Source of the DNA: Methanobacteriota archaeon
GTDB lineage: Archaea > Thermoplasmatota > Poseidoniia > Poseidoniales > Poseidoniaceae
Assembly (NCBI GenBank): GCA_002689345.1
Contig: NZFU01000073.1
Coordinates: 1-35,432 of the forward strand
Reading direction: 5' to 3'
DNA: 35,432 bases
Positions 19,017 through 27,927 of the stretch are shown piece after piece. Positions within the stretch are counted from its first letter, which is position 1; each line of letters opens with the position of its first letter. Position numbers and translations under genes: made by a program. The notes below the pieces were generated by a model. The model searched no databases. It saw only the letters and a list, made by a program, of their open reading frames with translations, and was not told the origin of the DNA.

Positions 19017-20483
19017 ATGGGTATGCAGTGCGGCTCTTGTGTTGAAGAGATACCTGATGACAGCATATTCTGTCCCGAATGTGGCGCACGTCAAGAAATG
19101 AGCCGTGCCGGGGGACTGCCCGGTGTTGGAGCGGTCGGTTTGGGCGGCCAAGATGTTACTGGAGGTCGCAATTTCGGAGTAGTTTCTGGAGAAGCGGTCA
19201 TGAATCAAAACATGGGTCAAGGTATGCCTGGACAGGGAATGCCACCCGGTATGATGCCAGACATGATGAGTCAAATCGCACAAAATATTCCTGGGATGCC
19301 TATGCAAGGTATGCCTCCGGGGGGAATTCCTCCTGGTAATGTCACGCCATTGACTGGCCAAAACCCTCCACCAAATATCGGTGGGGCTAGAGGAGATATG
19401 CCACCTGCTTCCAAAGGACCTTCATTGGCTAGTGGAGCTGGCCCAAATCAACAATTAGGAGGTCAAAACCATCAACCAGGTGGTCTAGCAATCTCCAATA
19501 ATCCATCACTTTCACCTACCGATGCAATGGTAAATCGCATTGCAGAAGCAGAAAGAGCCGTCAAGAACGAACGTAGAAGCCAGTGGCTTCAGATGAACCA
19601 AGAATCTGCTGCAAATGTCTTGTCCTCAATCGGAGGAGAGTTACCTTCTCATCTCAAAGGCTCGAATGATGAGGCTAGTGCTGCACAATTTTTGGCTGAT
19701 GCTATTGGTACTGGCAAAGATGAATCTGGAAACGAAGCACTATTCAGGCGTATGTCCGAAGTGGCGGTGCGCAGAGTTGCTCGCAAGCGCGGTGTCGCGG
19801 TAGAAACTCCGCAAATCAAATCCGAAAATGGAGTATTGACTGTTAATGTAACTTACATCGATGATGGCAGGGTATTGGATACTCCAGAAGATCTATCATC
19901 AGCTTTCGAACATGCAATTTCTACCGAGGTTGCATTGAAGGGATTAGACACAATTGTCGAGATTGCATTATTCCGTTCTAAGGATGGTGCGGTTGCTAAG
20001 ATCGGTGCAGATTCTGTTGAGTCTGTCTCAACCGATAGCGATGAAGAAATGTTCGCATGTGAAGTGTGTGATGGCTTAGTCAAGGAATCTGATAACGAAT
20101 GTCCTCACTGTGGTGCAATGTTCGAAGAAGATGAAGATGATGCTCCAAGTGGAGGTCCTCCTAGTAGAGGCGGTCCTCCAAAGCGTGGTGGCCCACCAGG
20201 CCCATCTCGTGGTGGCCCACCTGGTCCATCTCGTGGACCTTCAGGTCCATCTCGCGGTGGCCCTCCAAAGCGAAGTGGTCCTCCTGGTGGCGGTGGCCCT
20301 CCAAAGCGAAGTGGCCCTCCTGGCGGCGGTGGCCCTCCAAAGCGAAGTGGTCCTCCTGGCGGTGGTGGTCCTCCAAAGAGCGGTGGTCCTCCAAAGCGTG
20401 GCCCTCCTAGTGGCGGCCCCGGTGGCGGTCCTCCAAAGCGTGGTGGCCCTCCTGGTGGACCAAAACGTGGTCCTCCTCGATGA
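19017..20483 (+). CDS. Double zinc-ribbon protein with Gly/Met/Pro-rich region and Gly/Pro/Lys/Arg repeat tail
   Basis: MGMQCGSCVEEIPDDSIFCPECGARQ (zinc ribbon 1); MGQGMPGQGMPPGMM low complexity; folded-looking middle; FACEVCDGLVKESDNECPHCGAMF (zinc ribbon 2); repeat tail (GPPKRSGPPGGG)n. Confidence 0.8.
   Translation: MGMQCGSCVEEIPDDSIFCPECGARQEMSRAGGLPGVGAVGLGGQDVTGGRNFGVVSGEAVMNQNMGQGMPGQGMPPGMMPDMMSQIAQNIPGMPMQGMPPGGIPPGNVTPLTGQNPPPNIGGARGDMPPASKGPSLASGAGPNQQLGGQNHQPGGLAISNNPSLSPTDAMVNRIAEAERAVKNERRSQWLQMNQESAANVLSSIGGELPSHLKGSNDEASAAQFLADAIGTGKDESGNEALFRRMSEVAVRRVARKRGVAVETPQIKSENGVLTVNVTYIDDGRVLDTPEDLSSAFEHAISTEVALKGLDTIVEIALFRSKDGAVAKIGADSVESVSTDSDEEMFACEVCDGLVKESDNECPHCGAMFEEDEDDAPSGGPPSRGGPPKRGGPPGPSRGGPPGPSRGPSGPSRGGPPKRSGPPGGGGPPKRSGPPGGGGPPKRSGPPGGGGPPKSGGPPKRGPPSGGPGGGPPKRGGPPGGPKRGPPR
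20259..20366 (+). repeat. Three near-identical 36-bp tandem repeats inside the coding sequence
   Basis: Unit GGCCCTCCAAAGCGAAGTGGTCCTCCTGGTGGCGGT = GPPKRSGPPGGG at 20259, 20295 and 20331, with third-position differences only. Confidence 0.85.
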
Positions 20484-20498
20484 AGAAAAACTTCGCTT

Positions 20499-21410
20499 TC
20501 AGCGTAGTCCCGCTTCTTTCAGACTTGCTAGCAAGACTTGTCCTAGTTCACTTGGGTCTCTAGCACAAGCGATTCCTGCGGCTTCAAAAGCCTCGAACTT
20601 CTCTTCTGCAGTTCCTTTTCCACCAGAAATAATTGCACCAGCATGACCCATTCTCTTACCAGGTGGCGCTGTTGCTCCTGCAACGAAACCAACGATTGGT
20701 TTAGTACAATTTTCTTTGGCCCATGCAGCAGCTTCTTGCTCTGCATTACCCCCGATTTCTCCAATCATGACAATCGCTTCGGTTTGCGGGTCGGCCTCAA
20801 ATGCTGATAGACACTCAATGAATCCGGTACCATTGACTGGATCTCCTCCGATTCCAATGCATGTAGATTGGCCTTCGTTAATGCTCATTGTCTGAGCCAC
20901 TGCTTCGTAAGTTAGAGTTCCAGATTTAGATACAATCCCGATTCTACCCTTTGCATGTATGTGGCCTGGCATGATTCCTAATTTCGATCCTCCAGTTTCT
21001 CCGGGAGTAATAATTCCTGGACAATTTGGTCCAATCAACCTGACATTCTCTCGATTTGCAACATATGCAGCAGCATTTACCATATCCAGTGTTGGAATAC
21101 CTTCAGTAATACAAACAATAACACCTGAACCCTTTACAGTTTCAAATGCATTTGCAGCCTCAATAATTGCTTCTCCAGCAAAAGGAGGAGGTACGTAGAT
21201 TACAGTAGCATCAGCATCGGTTTGCTTTATCGCTTCAATCATACTATTGAATACAGGTACACCAAGAACCTCTTGACCTCCTTTTCCAGGAGTTACACCA
21301 CCAACCAAGTTAGTGCCATATTCAACCATTTTTCCAGCATGGAACATCCCTTGCTTTCCAGTTATGCCTTGAACAAGGACCTTAGCATCTTCTTCTATCC
21401 AAATCGCCAT
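20499..21410 (-). CDS. sucD: Succinyl-CoA ligase alpha subunit
   Basis: [85 protein letters not shown]. Confidence 0.96.
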   Translation of the reverse strand: MAIWIEEDAKVLVQGITGKQGMFHAGKMVEYGTNLVGGVTPGKGGQEVLGVPVFNSMIEAIKQTDADATVIYVPPPFAGEAIIEAANAFETVKGSGVIVCITEGIPTLDMVNAAAYVANRENVRLIGPNCPGIITPGETGGSKLGIMPGHIHAKGRIGIVSKSGTLTYEAVAQTMSINEGQSTCIGIGGDPVNGTGFIECLSAFEADPQTEAIVMIGEIGGNAEQEAAAWAKENCTKPIVGFVAGATAPPGKRMGHAGAIISGGKGTAEEKFEAFEAAGIACARDPSELGQVLLASLKEAGLR

Positions 21411-21411
21411 T

Positions 21412-22620
21412 TCACTCACCGCCTCCAATAAGGGATACAATTTTTTGTGCTCCCTCTGCTAAATCATCAGCAGGATGAATATTCAGATCTGAAGCAGCTA
21501 GAATCGCTTTTCCTTCATCGACATTTGTCCCGGCTAATCTGACGACCAGTGGCACATCTAATCCTAATGATTGGGTTGCTCCAATTACTCCTCTAGCAAT
21601 AATATCACAACGCATAATTCCTCCAAAGATATTGACCAAGATACCCTTGACATTAGGGTCCTCTAAGATAATTGAGAATGCTGTCTTAACCTGTTCTTCA
21701 TCAGCACCGCCTCCTACATCGAGGAAGTTAGCAGGCTCACCTCCGTACAACTTGATTACATCCATTGTAGCCATTGCAAGTCCAGCACCATTTACCAAAC
21801 ATCCAATGTTACCATCTAGTTTGACATACGAAAGACCGGTTTCTTTGGCTCGAATCTCTACATCTTCTTCCTCGGACAAATCTCGAAGGTCATTCCAATC
21901 CTTGTGGCGGAATTCAGCATTTTCATCGAAACTAATCTTGGAGTCTAAAGCGACGATTTCATCATCTTCAGTCTTGACTAGAGGATTTATCTCAACCATA
22001 GCACAATCTTGGGAGATGAACATGTCATACATCTTTCCTAGCATTTTGAAAAATGATTTTAGTGCATTACCTGAGAGTCCTAGTGCCATTCCTAAGTCTC
22101 TTTTCTGGAATCCCAAAAGTCCAGCGTTTGGGTCCACGTTAATCTTGTGGATTTTTTCTGGAGTGTTATGTGCAACATCCTCAATATCCATTCCACCTTC
22201 AGTTGAAGCCATAATTAGAACGGTCTTTTCTTCTCTATCAACTAATAGAGCCAAGTAATATTCGTGTGCGATTGCACAGCCGGATTCAACGTATAGATTG
22301 TTGACAATCTTACCTTCATCTCCAGTTTGAATTGTAACCAAAATGTTTCCTAAGATGTTAGATGCATAGGTTTCAACTTCTTCTCTAGAGAATGCAATTT
22401 TGACTCCACCTTGCATTACTTCTTCGCGAGTCTCAGGATTGTACATTGTACCCTTGCCGCGCCCTCCGGCGTGAATCTGACTTTTTACTGCAACAATCTT
22501 TGAACCTAAGGCGTCATATGCTTCCAGTGCATCGTTTACACTGGTGCAATGTACTCCTTCAAGAACAGGTACTCCTGCCGCCTTCAACAAGGCTTTTCCT
22601 TGGTACTCGTGAATATTCAT
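21412..22620 (-). CDS. sucC: Succinyl-CoA ligase beta subunit
   Basis: [76 protein letters not shown]. Confidence 0.96.
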   Translation of the reverse strand: MNIHEYQGKALLKAAGVPVLEGVHCTSVNDALEAYDALGSKIVAVKSQIHAGGRGKGTMYNPETREEVMQGGVKIAFSREEVETYASNILGNILVTIQTGDEGKIVNNLYVESGCAIAHEYYLALLVDREEKTVLIMASTEGGMDIEDVAHNTPEKIHKINVDPNAGLLGFQKRDLGMALGLSGNALKSFFKMLGKMYDMFISQDCAMVEINPLVKTEDDEIVALDSKISFDENAEFRHKDWNDLRDLSEEEDVEIRAKETGLSYVKLDGNIGCLVNGAGLAMATMDVIKLYGGEPANFLDVGGGADEEQVKTAFSIILEDPNVKGILVNIFGGIMRCDIIARGVIGATQSLGLDVPLVVRLAGTNVDEGKAILAASDLNIHPADDLAEGAQKIVSLIGGGE

Positions 22621-22724
22621 GTTGCTTCCCAACCCCCCCGACCAAAAGACGCCCTTTCAATGATGCGATAATTCGTTGTCTAGTTCACGATGTGTTCAAT
22701 AGCCAAGTTGTAGTCGCACAATAC

Positions 22725-23696
22725 ATGCAGGTAGTCGTTCTTGCTGGAGGAATCGGTTCACGCCTTCGTCCATGGACAAATGATGTCCCAAAACCACTTC
22801 TGCCCATGCTGGATGCTACTCTATTGGAGAGAGTTGTCGAAGGCGTTCCTTCCGATTTAGTCGATGAAGTGATTGTAGCAGGTGGTTACAAAGTTGATAT
22901 GATCAAAGATTACTTCAAAACAGCCAATGTTGATTTTGATGTACGAATCGTTCCAGAAGATGAACCGCTTGGTACCGGTGGAGCATTAGGTAATTGTAGA
23001 GATATAGTCTCAGGTAGATTTGCTTGTTTTAATGGCGACATTGTATCGTCTCTGGATGTTGCTCCAATGCTTGAACAGCATTCAAAAATGAATGTGAAAG
23101 GCACTCTTGCTTTATGGGAAGTTGAAGATCCAACTAGATTTGGAATAGTTGGACTTGATGAAGGTAACAAGGTCACTCAATTCAAAGAAAAGCCAAAGCC
23201 AGAAGAAGTATTTTCTAATTTGATAAATGCAGGCTCTTACTTACTTGAAGACGAAGTATTCGACATCATGCCTAAGACAAAACATAGTCTAGAGAGAGAT
23301 GTATTTCCTAAGTTAGCTGAAGAAGGAAGTCTAGCGGGTTTCCCATTCGAGGGTTACTTCATCGATGCGGGTACTCCAAGCAGTTGGCATGACGGAGTGC
23401 TTCGATGTATAGAAGAAAAGCGTTTCAAAACAGGCTTGGTTTCTCAAGGCTCTTGGCATCAAGGAAGGAGAACAATCGCCCGTAATTCTATGGTTCAAGG
23501 CGGTTGTATTGTTGCAGGAGAAGTTAATGATTCCACTTTGCTTAAAGGAGCAAGAGTTGAATCGGGCGCAGTTGTTTCAAATTGTTTAATCGGTGAAGAT
23601 GCAGTTATTGGTCGGGATGCTCAATTATCAGGAGTAGTAGTTGGCCATCGAAGTATTGTTCCACCCGGTCATATCCAAAGCGAAGGCACGTTTTGA
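22725..23696 (+). CDS. Sugar-phosphate nucleotidyltransferase
   Basis: MQVVVLAGGIGSRLRPWTNDVPKPLLPML; FNGDIVSSLD; C-terminal left-handed beta-helix-like hexapeptide repeats. The 93 upstream codons in the track overlap sucC antisense and were excluded. Confidence 0.88.
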   Translation: MQVVVLAGGIGSRLRPWTNDVPKPLLPMLDATLLERVVEGVPSDLVDEVIVAGGYKVDMIKDYFKTANVDFDVRIVPEDEPLGTGGALGNCRDIVSGRFACFNGDIVSSLDVAPMLEQHSKMNVKGTLALWEVEDPTRFGIVGLDEGNKVTQFKEKPKPEEVFSNLINAGSYLLEDEVFDIMPKTKHSLERDVFPKLAEEGSLAGFPFEGYFIDAGTPSSWHDGVLRCIEEKRFKTGLVSQGSWHQGRRTIARNSMVQGGCIVAGEVNDSTLLKGARVESGAVVSNCLIGEDAVIGRDAQLSGVVVGHRSIVPPGHIQSEGTF

Positions 23697-23735
23697 ATCG
23701 CAGTCTCCAAAAGGGAAGCGCATTGTCGCTATTGT

Positions 23736-24395
23736 ATGGATGCCCCACTTGTAGTAGTGAATTTCAAGACTTATTCAACAGCAATGGCCGATGCTGCAGA
23801 AGCATTAGGCCGTCAAATGGCTAGTGTTCAAACCAATGCTAGGATGGTTGCAGTAACCAGTGCATTCGACCTTTCAACTGTAAGTGCAATCAGTGGATTG
23901 GAAGTTTGGTCACAGCATTTAGACCCGGTAGGACAAGGCTCTCACACCGGATGGCTAGAGCCAGAAACAGCCATTGCAAGAGGAGCTAGTGGGACTATTA
24001 TCAATCATGCAGAGCACAAGGTCTCTATTGAGCATGTAAAACAACTCATGGCCATGCTGCCCGATGGTTTCCCAATCTGTGCTTGCGCAGCAGATGTTGC
24101 TGAAGCAAGAGCATTAGCTGAACTGGGCCCTACCTTCATTGCAGTAGAGCCACCTGAATTAATCGGTGGAGATATTTCAGTAACCACAGCAGACCCATCA
24201 ATCGTAAGTGATACTGTGGCAGCGGTTAAGGAAGTAAATCCGAATGTTCGTATTTTGTGTGGAGCAGGTGTGAAGAATGGCCAAGATGTTGCTACAGCGA
24301 TTTCATTGGGTGCAGAAGGTGTTCTTTTGGCAAGTGGTGTAACCAAGGCCAATGACCCTGAGTCTGTTCTTTCAGACCTAGTTTCTAAGATTTGA
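23736..24395 (+). CDS. tpiA: Triosephosphate isomerase (archaeal type)
   Basis: VVVNFKTYSTA, SQHLDPVGQGSHTGW, GTIINHAEHK, AVEPPELIGG, ILCGAGVKNGQDVATAISLGAEGVLLASGV. Confidence 0.94.
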   Translation: MDAPLVVVNFKTYSTAMADAAEALGRQMASVQTNARMVAVTSAFDLSTVSAISGLEVWSQHLDPVGQGSHTGWLEPETAIARGASGTIINHAEHKVSIEHVKQLMAMLPDGFPICACAADVAEARALAELGPTFIAVEPPELIGGDISVTTADPSIVSDTVAAVKEVNPNVRILCGAGVKNGQDVATAISLGAEGVLLASGVTKANDPESVLSDLVSKI

Positions 24396-25358
24396 AGCCT
24401 TGGCCATCTCAAGTGCTGATTGTTCTAATCTTGCCCGAACTAAATCTTCTCCTCCAGGACATGTGTCACGATGACCACATGTTCTGCAAGTTCTCTTATT
24501 ATTGGCGAGAGGGATTTGAGATAGATCACAACTCGGACCAAGCCTATTATGCAAATCAATCATTGCGTCCATATCCTTTCTAATCATCTGAATTGCATCG
24601 CTTAGATTTCTTTGACTACAACGTTCACTCCATCTATTCCATCTACCACGATTCCAAAATAAATTTTCTACAATGTATCTTTCAGCATATTCTGGCAATC
24701 CCTTCTGAACAGTTGCCCACATTACCATGGCCATATTCTCTAGGCGTTTATCATCACCAGGGTTCGATACACCCTGTACTGTAAATCTAAGAAGATGACA
24801 TGTAGATCCACTAATCCATACCAAGTCCGGTGAAATATGTAGATTGAACTTGTCTAAACCTGTAACCTCTAATCTCGAAAAGGTATACCATTCAGTAATT
24901 CGACCTTGTAAAATATCTACGATTGGTTTTGATTTCATAACAGCATGAAATCTATAACACGCAATCTCTACCAATCGGTCGATTTCTTTTCTTTTTATTT
25001 TGTTACGTAGAGTACTAGTTCCACCGATTCTAGTTTCGATTACATCGATTACTGACTTTTGTCTTTCAATAGCTCCAATTATTCGATGCCTAATCTTTGC
25101 CGCCAAGTCCCTTTCAATCCAAACTTTGTCATTAGAGAATGCAGTTAATCTCTCAATTATGACTCCACGAAGAGATCTTTGCATTAATCTCCAAGTAGAT
25201 GACCAATCTGATATATTCCTAAGATGTTGATTAAATCCACCTTGTCTTCTACCAAATCCATATTTTAAAATCCATGCCCTTGGACATTTATTCATTAGAT
25301 TTCTACGACTGATTGACCATCTTTTTGGACGGTTAGCCCACTTATTGATTGTGCTCAT
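24378..25358 (-). CDS. Cas4/RecB-like PD-(D/E)XK-family protein with 4-Cys Fe-S motif, active site apparently degenerate
   Basis: N-terminal KCPRAWILKYGFGR plus C-terminal CRTCGHRDTCPGGED (Cys spacing like Cas4/AddB). The core DLVWISGSTCHLLRFTVQG retains Asp but lacks D/E-x-K. Confidence 0.6.
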   Translation of the reverse strand: MSTINKWANRPKRWSISRRNLMNKCPRAWILKYGFGRRQGGFNQHLRNISDWSSTWRLMQRSLRGVIIERLTAFSNDKVWIERDLAAKIRHRIIGAIERQKSVIDVIETRIGGTSTLRNKIKRKEIDRLVEIACYRFHAVMKSKPIVDILQGRITEWYTFSRLEVTGLDKFNLHISPDLVWISGSTCHLLRFTVQGVSNPGDDKRLENMAMVMWATVQKGLPEYAERYIVENLFWNRGRWNRWSERCSQRNLSDAIQMIRKDMDAMIDLHNRLGPSCDLSQIPLANNKRTCRTCGHRDTCPGGEDLVRARLEQSALEMAKASNLRN

Positions 25359-25410
25359 TAATTACTTGGAATCTACTCTAGTATTGTCAAACCTTCGTAT
25401 AGTGTCAAAT

Positions 25411-25418
25411 AATTTATA
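25411..25418 (+). promoter_or_regulatory. Putative archaeal TATA box for the ion-channel gene
   Basis: AATTTATA about 25-30 nt before the ATG at 25441; implies a leaderless or very short leader. Confidence 0.4.
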
Positions 25419-25440
25419 CCGTCAATTATTACAATAGTTC

Positions 25441-26247
25441 ATGTCATTTCGCGAGAAGTGCTACAACCTCGCAGAAAGCAATAGATTTCAATATGCAATT
25501 TTAGTATTGATTGTCATCAATGCAGTCACAATCGGGTTGGAAACTTTTGATTGGCCAGATCCAATAACCAGTGCACTATTCACTCTCGATTCAATAATAA
25601 TGTGGGTTTTCGTTGTCGAGTTGATAATCAGATTGACAGGACATGGGTTCAAATTTTTCCGGGACCCATGGAACAATTTCGATTTTGCAATAATTTTAGT
25701 TTCCATCGCACCTTCAACCGGTCCATTCAGTGTTCTGCGTGTCTTCAGAGTATTCCGGGCCTTAAGATTGGTATCAACTATGCCTGAGATGCAAAAAATG
25801 GTTGAAGCAATGTTGCGTTCATTGCGAGGTATTGCAGCGATAAGTTGGCTGCTTTGTATTGTGTTATACGTATTTTCAGTTATGGCTACAATGCTATTTG
25901 GAAGCGGAGGTGATTATGGAGAGGAATATTTCGGTAGCCTAGGAAAATCACTCTATTCATTATTCCAAATAATGACATTGGAATCATGGTCAAATGGAAT
26001 CGCTCGAAATATTATCGCTGAGCAAGGATGGTGGGCTGCAATTTTCTTTGTTTCATTCATCATCAGTACCTCATTCACTTTCCTAAATATGTTCATTGCA
26101 GTGTTTACCAATACAATGGCTGCAATCGATATTGAAGGCGGCGATGATGAAGGATTTTCTGGAATGTTAAATGAAATCAAGTCAGACATTGATGAACTAA
26201 AAGAAATGATTCAATCTTCGATTCAAAATAAAGATTCAGACCCTTAA
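25441..26247 (+). CDS. Single-domain voltage-gated cation channel, NaChBac (BacNav)-like
   Basis: Six TM segments; S4-like LRVFRVFRALRLV (Arg every third residue); pore FQIMTLESWSNGIA; S6 FISTSFTFLNMFIAVFTNTM. Confidence 0.9.
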   Translation: MSFREKCYNLAESNRFQYAILVLIVINAVTIGLETFDWPDPITSALFTLDSIIMWVFVVELIIRLTGHGFKFFRDPWNNFDFAIILVSIAPSTGPFSVLRVFRVFRALRLVSTMPEMQKMVEAMLRSLRGIAAISWLLCIVLYVFSVMATMLFGSGGDYGEEYFGSLGKSLYSLFQIMTLESWSNGIARNIIAEQGWWAAIFFVSFIISTSFTFLNMFIAVFTNTMAAIDIEGGDDEGFSGMLNEIKSDIDELKEMIQSSIQNKDSDP

Positions 26248-26744
26248 TCGTCTATTGAATTACGTTTTACAAAGGCTGCCAGCATTATTGCTACTGATAT
26301 TGCGTGAATCGAGACAAAGGGCATGAAAGAATCCTCTTCTTCATCTTCCATTATCGGGGGATTCTCTTCTGTGGTATTATTTTCCTCTACTACTGTGGCA
26401 GGGTTAACTATGATTTGTCCAACCATTCCTAAACTTCTGTGCGGCTCACAATAATACTCAAATGTACCATTCAATCCTTGAATGAATACAAATCTGTAAT
26501 CTTCATCACTTTTGGTATCACCTGAATCGAATGTTTCGTTTTCTTCTACAGCATTGTGTGGTAGTAATTGGCCATCCCAAAAGAATCGAACAGCATCGCC
26601 TTCTTCAATAGTTACAGTCGATGGACTGAAGCGTAGGTTTGTACTATCTACTGTTATGATTGTGTCCGGGGTTTGTGCATGAGCAGAAACCATTGGACTT
26701 GCATATACGACGAGTAAAATTGTAGCTAATAGTAATCCTCGCAT
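26244..26744 (-). CDS. Secreted membrane-anchored cupredoxin (plastocyanin/halocyanin-like)
   Basis: Signal peptide MRGLLLATILLVVYASPMVSAHA; LRFSPSTVTIEEGDAVRFFWDGQLLPHNAVEE; YYCEPHRSLGMVGQIIV (C-x2-H-x4-M copper ligands); C-terminal TM. Confidence 0.88.
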   Translation of the reverse strand: MRGLLLATILLVVYASPMVSAHAQTPDTIITVDSTNLRFSPSTVTIEEGDAVRFFWDGQLLPHNAVEENETFDSGDTKSDEDYRFVFIQGLNGTFEYYCEPHRSLGMVGQIIVNPATVVEENNTTEENPPIMEDEEEDSFMPFVSIHAISVAIMLAAFVKRNSIDD

Positions 26745-26780
26745 GGGCCTGAATGAATAAGCATCATACTTATGCTATTG

Positions 26781-26791
26781 TTTTTTTAATT
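26781..26791 (-). promoter_or_regulatory. Putative promoter element of the cupredoxin gene
   Basis: Minus strand ATTAAAAAAAC about 40 nt before the ATG. Confidence 0.35.
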
Positions 26792-26800
26792 CAACCCAAA

Positions 26801-27184
26801 CTAATCTATTCGGAATAGACAAGTTGCTGGTTTTTTGAAGAATTTATGTCGATATTTTGCAATAATTCGATACCCTATGTCACGAATTGGTAATGGAATT
26901 AGCCACAATAAAGGAAACCACATTGAGTAATACCATCTCATGTAAAGCAAGCTTCTAATTCCTGCCGCCGAACGAATGTAGGATTTTCCATTTCGAATAA
27001 GATAAACCGAATCTGCATCCTGATGTTTTTTGGGGAATGTAGCAATCATCTTCTGAGCATCTTCTGAAAGGATCGGCCTGTATCCTAAATCCTGACCCTT
27101 AGCCATTCGTTTATCGACAAATGTGGCTAGTCGGTGACAAAGTCCACAATCTCCATCGAGGAGTAAGAAGTCACGTTCAATCAT
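26801..27184 (-). CDS. DCC-family (DUF393) thiol-disulfide oxidoreductase-like protein
   Basis: FLLLDGDCGLCHRLATFVDKRM (D-G-x-C-x-x-C), VYLIRNGKSYIRSAAGIRSL. Confidence 0.88.
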   Translation of the reverse strand: MIERDFLLLDGDCGLCHRLATFVDKRMAKGQDLGYRPILSEDAQKMIATFPKKHQDADSVYLIRNGKSYIRSAAGIRSLLYMRWYYSMWFPLLWLIPLPIRDIGYRIIAKYRHKFFKKPATCLFRID

Positions 27185-27918
27185 TGATTAACCTCCTCAA
27201 TCGACCAAGTGTGGACATAGACTCCTTTAGAAGCATGAATATATTGAGGTTTCATCACATCTATATTTAGATTAAAGGACTCAGTAAGCGTATTTTCAAC
27301 AATTTCAACCTCGCCATCTTGGAATGTCCATGGCTTATGTAAGGTATATGCCATATGCAACTTCTTCTTGTGCTCAGTGTATAGTGAATATCTCTCAAAT
27401 AAGAAATATTCAAGAGAATCTTTCTCTGCTTGTCTTTGTTCTCCTTTAAGTTTGCATTTACCTTCAAGAATAACGCCATCACTAGACCTTCTTGACTTCC
27501 ATGCATATTCTTTATCAGTTATTTTGAGACTACATTTTGCATATCTGTATGGTAGGCCGTAAGACCTTGGTGCATGCCAACAGGTAACTCTACTCTGAGC
27601 ATCAAGTGTCAAAAACAGAACACCTGGGATTCCATTTTTCTTAACATAAGTTCGAATGTTGAATTCAGGAAATGTCGATACTCCAGGTAGAGATGGTAGG
27701 AGTCTTGGTCGAACATTTCTCATTTCAAAGGGAATGGCTCCAACATATGCCTTACCTTCAAACAAATCGATTTCAAGGCCCTTTGGAATATGAGGGGCTA
27801 AGTTTTGTGGCTCGACTTCCCAATGCATGAATGTCAGATTACGCCATTCCTGTACCAATGAATGTGCCTTTTCAGGCATAGCGAATGGAACATGCTCATG
27901 GTCTATTTTACGGGCCAT
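27181..27918 (-). CDS. DUF2071 (YqjF-like) family protein
   Basis: WRNLTFMHWEVEPQNLAPHIPKGLEIDLFEGKAYVGAIPFEMRNVRPR...FPEFNIRTYVKKNGIPGVLFLTLDA; 4-nt overlap with the DCC gene. Alternative GTG start at 27927. Confidence 0.8.
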   Translation of the reverse strand: MARKIDHEHVPFAMPEKAHSLVQEWRNLTFMHWEVEPQNLAPHIPKGLEIDLFEGKAYVGAIPFEMRNVRPRLLPSLPGVSTFPEFNIRTYVKKNGIPGVLFLTLDAQSRVTCWHAPRSYGLPYRYAKCSLKITDKEYAWKSRRSSDGVILEGKCKLKGEQRQAEKDSLEYFLFERYSLYTEHKKKLHMAYTLHKPWTFQDGEVEIVENTLTESFNLNIDVMKPQYIHASKGVYVHTWSIEEVNQ

Positions 27919-27927
27919 AAAAAACAC

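Noticed and set aside
18993-19361. 122-aa minus ORF rich in His/Arg
   Set aside because: Antisense to the Met/Gly/Pro low-complexity region; composition artefact.
20259-20366. 36-bp regular repeats as a possible CRISPR array
   Set aside because: Units are contiguous with no spacers and are in-frame coding repeats.
20110-20646. 178-aa + strand ORF rich in VALQSEVVLLAVV
   Set aside because: Shifted-frame reading of the Gly/Pro repeat tail of the zinc-ribbon protein running into antisense sucD; composition is a repeat artefact.
21632-22258. 208-aa + strand ORF
   Set aside because: Entirely antisense to sucC, Ser-rich composition typical of antisense reading.
22446-22724. 93-codon N-terminal extension of the nucleotidyltransferase ORF
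   Set aside because: Overlaps sucC antisense; the conserved family start MQVVVLAGGIGSRLRPW fits ATG at 22725.
24378-25358. Cas4-like gene as evidence of a CRISPR-Cas or defence island
   Set aside because: No cas1/cas2, repeats or other defence genes nearby, and the neighbours are housekeeping genes; the active site also looks degenerate.
26758-26792. Weak AGCAT-CATACTT-ATGCT hairpin followed by T7 as a terminator
   Set aside because: T tract is on the + strand, where no gene needs terminating here; better explained as the A/T-rich promoter of the minus-strand cupredoxin gene.
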